NCBI GenBank assembly: GCA_024138025.1
Contig: JAMXBD010000814.1
Span: 310,001-374,000, forward strand
Source: Combretum micranthum
Taxonomy: Eukaryota > Streptophyta > Magnoliopsida > Myrtales > Combretaceae
Direction of reading: 5' to 3'
Length of the DNA stretch: 64,000 nucleotides
The stretch's first letter is position 1. The number at the start of each line of letters is the position of its first letter. Below the pieces are notes generated by a model, which made no database searches, was not told the origin of the DNA, and was given only the letters and a program-made list of their open reading frames with translations. The translations under genes and the position numbers were made by a program. This document shows positions 61,782 through 64,000 of this stretch, piece after piece.

Positions 61782-64000
61782 ATGGGTGATTCAATTTTTG
61801 TGGAGAGCAATAACAATAAAGATAGTAATAAGCAGCAACAAAGGTTGCTTAATCCATGGGTACTTCATATTCACAAACTGGGTCTTGAACTCAAGTGTCC
61901 TCTTTGGTTAGTATTTTATTTTCTGCCGTCTTTATATCATTTTTCACTCTAACCCCTTTAATCATAAGAAATTTCATGCTAGCCAGCTTGTTCCGACTGA
62001 AAAATCATGTCCATATGACCCAAGTTTTTATCTTTGTGAATTTTTAAATTGTGCAGTATATCTAGCTCTGTGTATATATGTGTGTGTGTGTGTATGTATT
62101 ATTTCTTTTTTCAATTGAAATTGGAGATATAGCTTTTTATTTTCTTCAATTCTAAATATTTAAAGCAAGAATAAAGCCTGTCCCATGTTGCTTGTCCAAT
62201 CTCCTTGACGGACAAGTACTCGTGCAAAGTTGTAGAGTGACACTGTTCTGCTCGGTTGCGATTGATTCGTGTTGTAAAGTAGTCTTTTTGTCATTATGTC
62301 TGCAATCATGCTTATGGAATTCAAAATTTTTTAATCACCCTTTTGGCTTACTGGCGGTGGTTAATGTTCTACAGTTTGAACTTTTTCGTTCAGCCTAAGT
62401 TGCTTCCCTGCAATCACATATTCTGCTGGTATGCATCATTTACTTGAAGAGTCATGGTTTTTTTCTTTTTTTATTTCTTTGTTTATAACATCTCGTGATG
62501 TTTATGTCAAGGTTGCTTTTCTGCGTTTCTTTTTGCAGTAATTGCCTTCCTAATCCTGTGCAACTTGGATCAGCATGCCCCCTTTGTGATGTCCAATATT
62601 CCTCTCAAGGTATTAATTTTATTCCTTTTTCAGCCAGGAGCTTGACATTCAGTACCTTGCAGAACAGATTCAGTGTTCTGATACATGCTTATTGCTAAAA
62701 GCTTGATTTCCCTAGCTTTTTATTTGTTCTTCCTACATTAGCTGATCTAGTGTTGACAATGATTAGCCAGTCTCTTTTTTCGGCAGTGCTCTCAATAGTC
62801 AATAGATCGGGATTTCTTCTCGAGTTCTAAATATTACAACTCATGTTATATCTATTAGTTTAAGCTTTTTAGATCAGATCACTATGCAATCAAACTTAAT
62901 AAGGAATTATAATTAAAGATTCTGATGAGCTATTGTTTTTTTTCCCTTTTGTTTAAGTTCATCTACTTAATGACCTCAGTAAAAGATATCCACAAATGAA
63001 GTGGAGTGTTAAATATTAAATATGAAAACCCGTGCTGTGTTTACAAGTTCAAGCGTTTATAATAGACAATTATATATCTAAAGTCAATATTGGTATGTGA
63101 TGGAAAAAGGTTTTTTTTTTTTTTTTTTTTAAATTTAATTATATTTATTTATTTATTTATTTTGTGGCTATCACAAAGTTTTCTTTTGCTTTCCTTGGGA
63201 AATTTCTCGTTTGTCATGTCTGTTCCTGAAACATGTAATTCCTATCATTGAATGTGTCATTGCAGATCTAAGGCCAGCTCCTTACATGGAGAACATTGTC
63301 TCAATATACAGAAACCTTGATGCTGCACTCAATGCTAACCTTGGCTCTCGTGGTAGTAGCTTATTTTTAGTGCATATTTTGAGTTTTTGGTTGCTTACCT
63401 ATGCACTGGCTTTTTGATATCTTACAATTTTTTTGTCTCTATGTGCTTGCAGATGCTGGAAGAATTCCGGATGCATCCTTGATTGCAGCCACAAGAGAGA
63501 CTATTCAAGGATTCAGCAAGGAAGCTGCTAGGATTGCCCGAGATGGTAATTTCTATCTTGTCTTTTCTAATGAACCACTGCTGCTACTTGTAACATCTGC
63601 AATGGACAGGTGTTGACAGATTTAACTAGCTTGGTTAATTGTGCCCCTGACCCACCCCACCGAAGAACTAGAGGTCTGGGGTGGAAGAATGATGGAATGT
63701 TGCTTTAGGGAGTTCTATTTTTTCAATACAAGGTTATCATTCACATTCTGTAGGTCTTGCAGGTGATGGAACCATGGAGATGGACATGACTCATGTAGAC
63801 ATGAATGCTTGGGAACTCCACCAACCCTTAGTGATACCAAGGGTATGGAAGATGACAATAGTGATCGTGGCAGTGAACATGTAAGAATTTCTAATATGCC
63901 TTACCAAAATATCAATAGATCTCAACCATCTAGGAAGCAAGCCTTTTATGCTTTATATGGTGAGCTATTAATATATGCTGTGTTCCAGATTCTATGTTAA
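61782..64000 (+). CDS. BARD1: BARD1-like RING-finger protein, 5' part (partial, six exons seen)
   Basis: In plants BARD1 (ROW1) pairs with BRCA1 in a nuclear ubiquitin ligase for DNA repair and also represses WUSCHEL. Exons, all GT-AG and in phase: 61782-61906, 62375-62428, 62539-62609, 63266-63352, 63453-63545, then one from 63763 ending at 63880 or near 63960. The start follows a CT-rich leader and gives L-L-N-P-W-V-L-H-I-H-K-L-G-L-E-L-K-C-P-L, typical of plant BARD1 just before the RING. The RING is complete: C39, C42, C54, H56, C59, C62, C73, C76. A conserved M-E-N-I-V-S-I-Y-R block follows in exon 4. BRCT domains would lie beyond the window. In exon 6 the reading frame appears to change near 63810, so the gene may carry a one-base error or mutation there. 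Plant BRCA1 is less likely because its N-terminus differs. Confidence 0.82.
62610..63265 (+). other. BARD1-like intron 3 with long poly-T tract
   Basis: This is the largest intron seen (656 bp), with GTATT at the donor and TTGCAG at the acceptor. It contains a T run of about 20 at 63110-63130 followed by (TTTA)n. Intron 1 has a (TG)n tract at about 62080-62096. These are simple repeats without other signal. Confidence 0.7.

Noticed and set aside
61782..64000. Plant BRCA1 instead of BARD1
   Set aside because: The N-terminal extension L-N-P-W-V-L-H before the RING is the BARD1 form; plant BRCA1 starts closer to its RING. BRCT domains outside the window would settle it.

Overview
The window is plant nuclear DNA, most likely from a eudicot with a repeat-rich genome. 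The evidence is Ty3/gypsy retrotransposons of the Athila and Tekay lineages, an endogenous caulimovirid relic, and at the right edge a GT-AG intron-containing gene whose product matches plant BARD1. The species cannot be fixed from sequence alone. About 61 kb is repeat; the only host gene I can support starts at 61782.

Layout. Positions 1-42580 are a stack of nested LTR retrotransposon copies. Seven copies are bare LTRs of about 3.7-4.4 kb (called A-H here, with D and A partial) that begin TGTAAACCCC and end GGGGCGTGACA in the sense direction. LTR A (1-825 and 32617-35416) is interrupted by LTR B (826-32611). B is interrupted by a 12.7 kb Athila (3543-26961) and by solo LTR C (27513-31868). 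The Athila 5' LTR is itself split by a Tekay chromovirus (15610-26327). LTR D (35417-42580, minus) is interrupted by E (36063-40398) and probably also by A. Target-site duplications of 5 bp identify nearly every junction: ATATA, GTAAC, AAACA, CCTTT, TGGAT, AGATG, GACTA and CTCTA.

Positions 42581-60200 hold a decayed endogenous pararetrovirus (Caulimoviridae) in plus orientation. It is broken by solo LTR F (43672-51582, itself split by solo LTR G at 44261-47927) and by solo LTR H (54595-58872). Protease, reverse transcriptase and RNase H relics and a pregenomic-type promoter plus polyadenylation signal remain. If D also sits in this relic, the nesting is six deep: pararetrovirus, D, A, B, Athila, Tekay.

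Positions 60371-61364 are a hAT-like non-autonomous DNA element. It carries an array of 25-bp hairpin units. From 61782 to the right edge runs the 5' half of a BARD1-like RING gene.

The most unusual signal is inside the bare LTRs. All divergent copies keep a splice-acceptor-like site followed at once by a 15-codon open frame of identical length ending in a stop codon. The consensus is acidic with a tail like PEDYYD. The stop is variously TAA, TAG or TGA, codon third positions vary, and a donor-like GTGAGT usually follows. This looks like a conserved small exon hidden in an LTR.

Many reading frames are broken by single-base indels, and the Tekay LTR pair also differs mostly by such indels, so some apparent damage may be assembly error.
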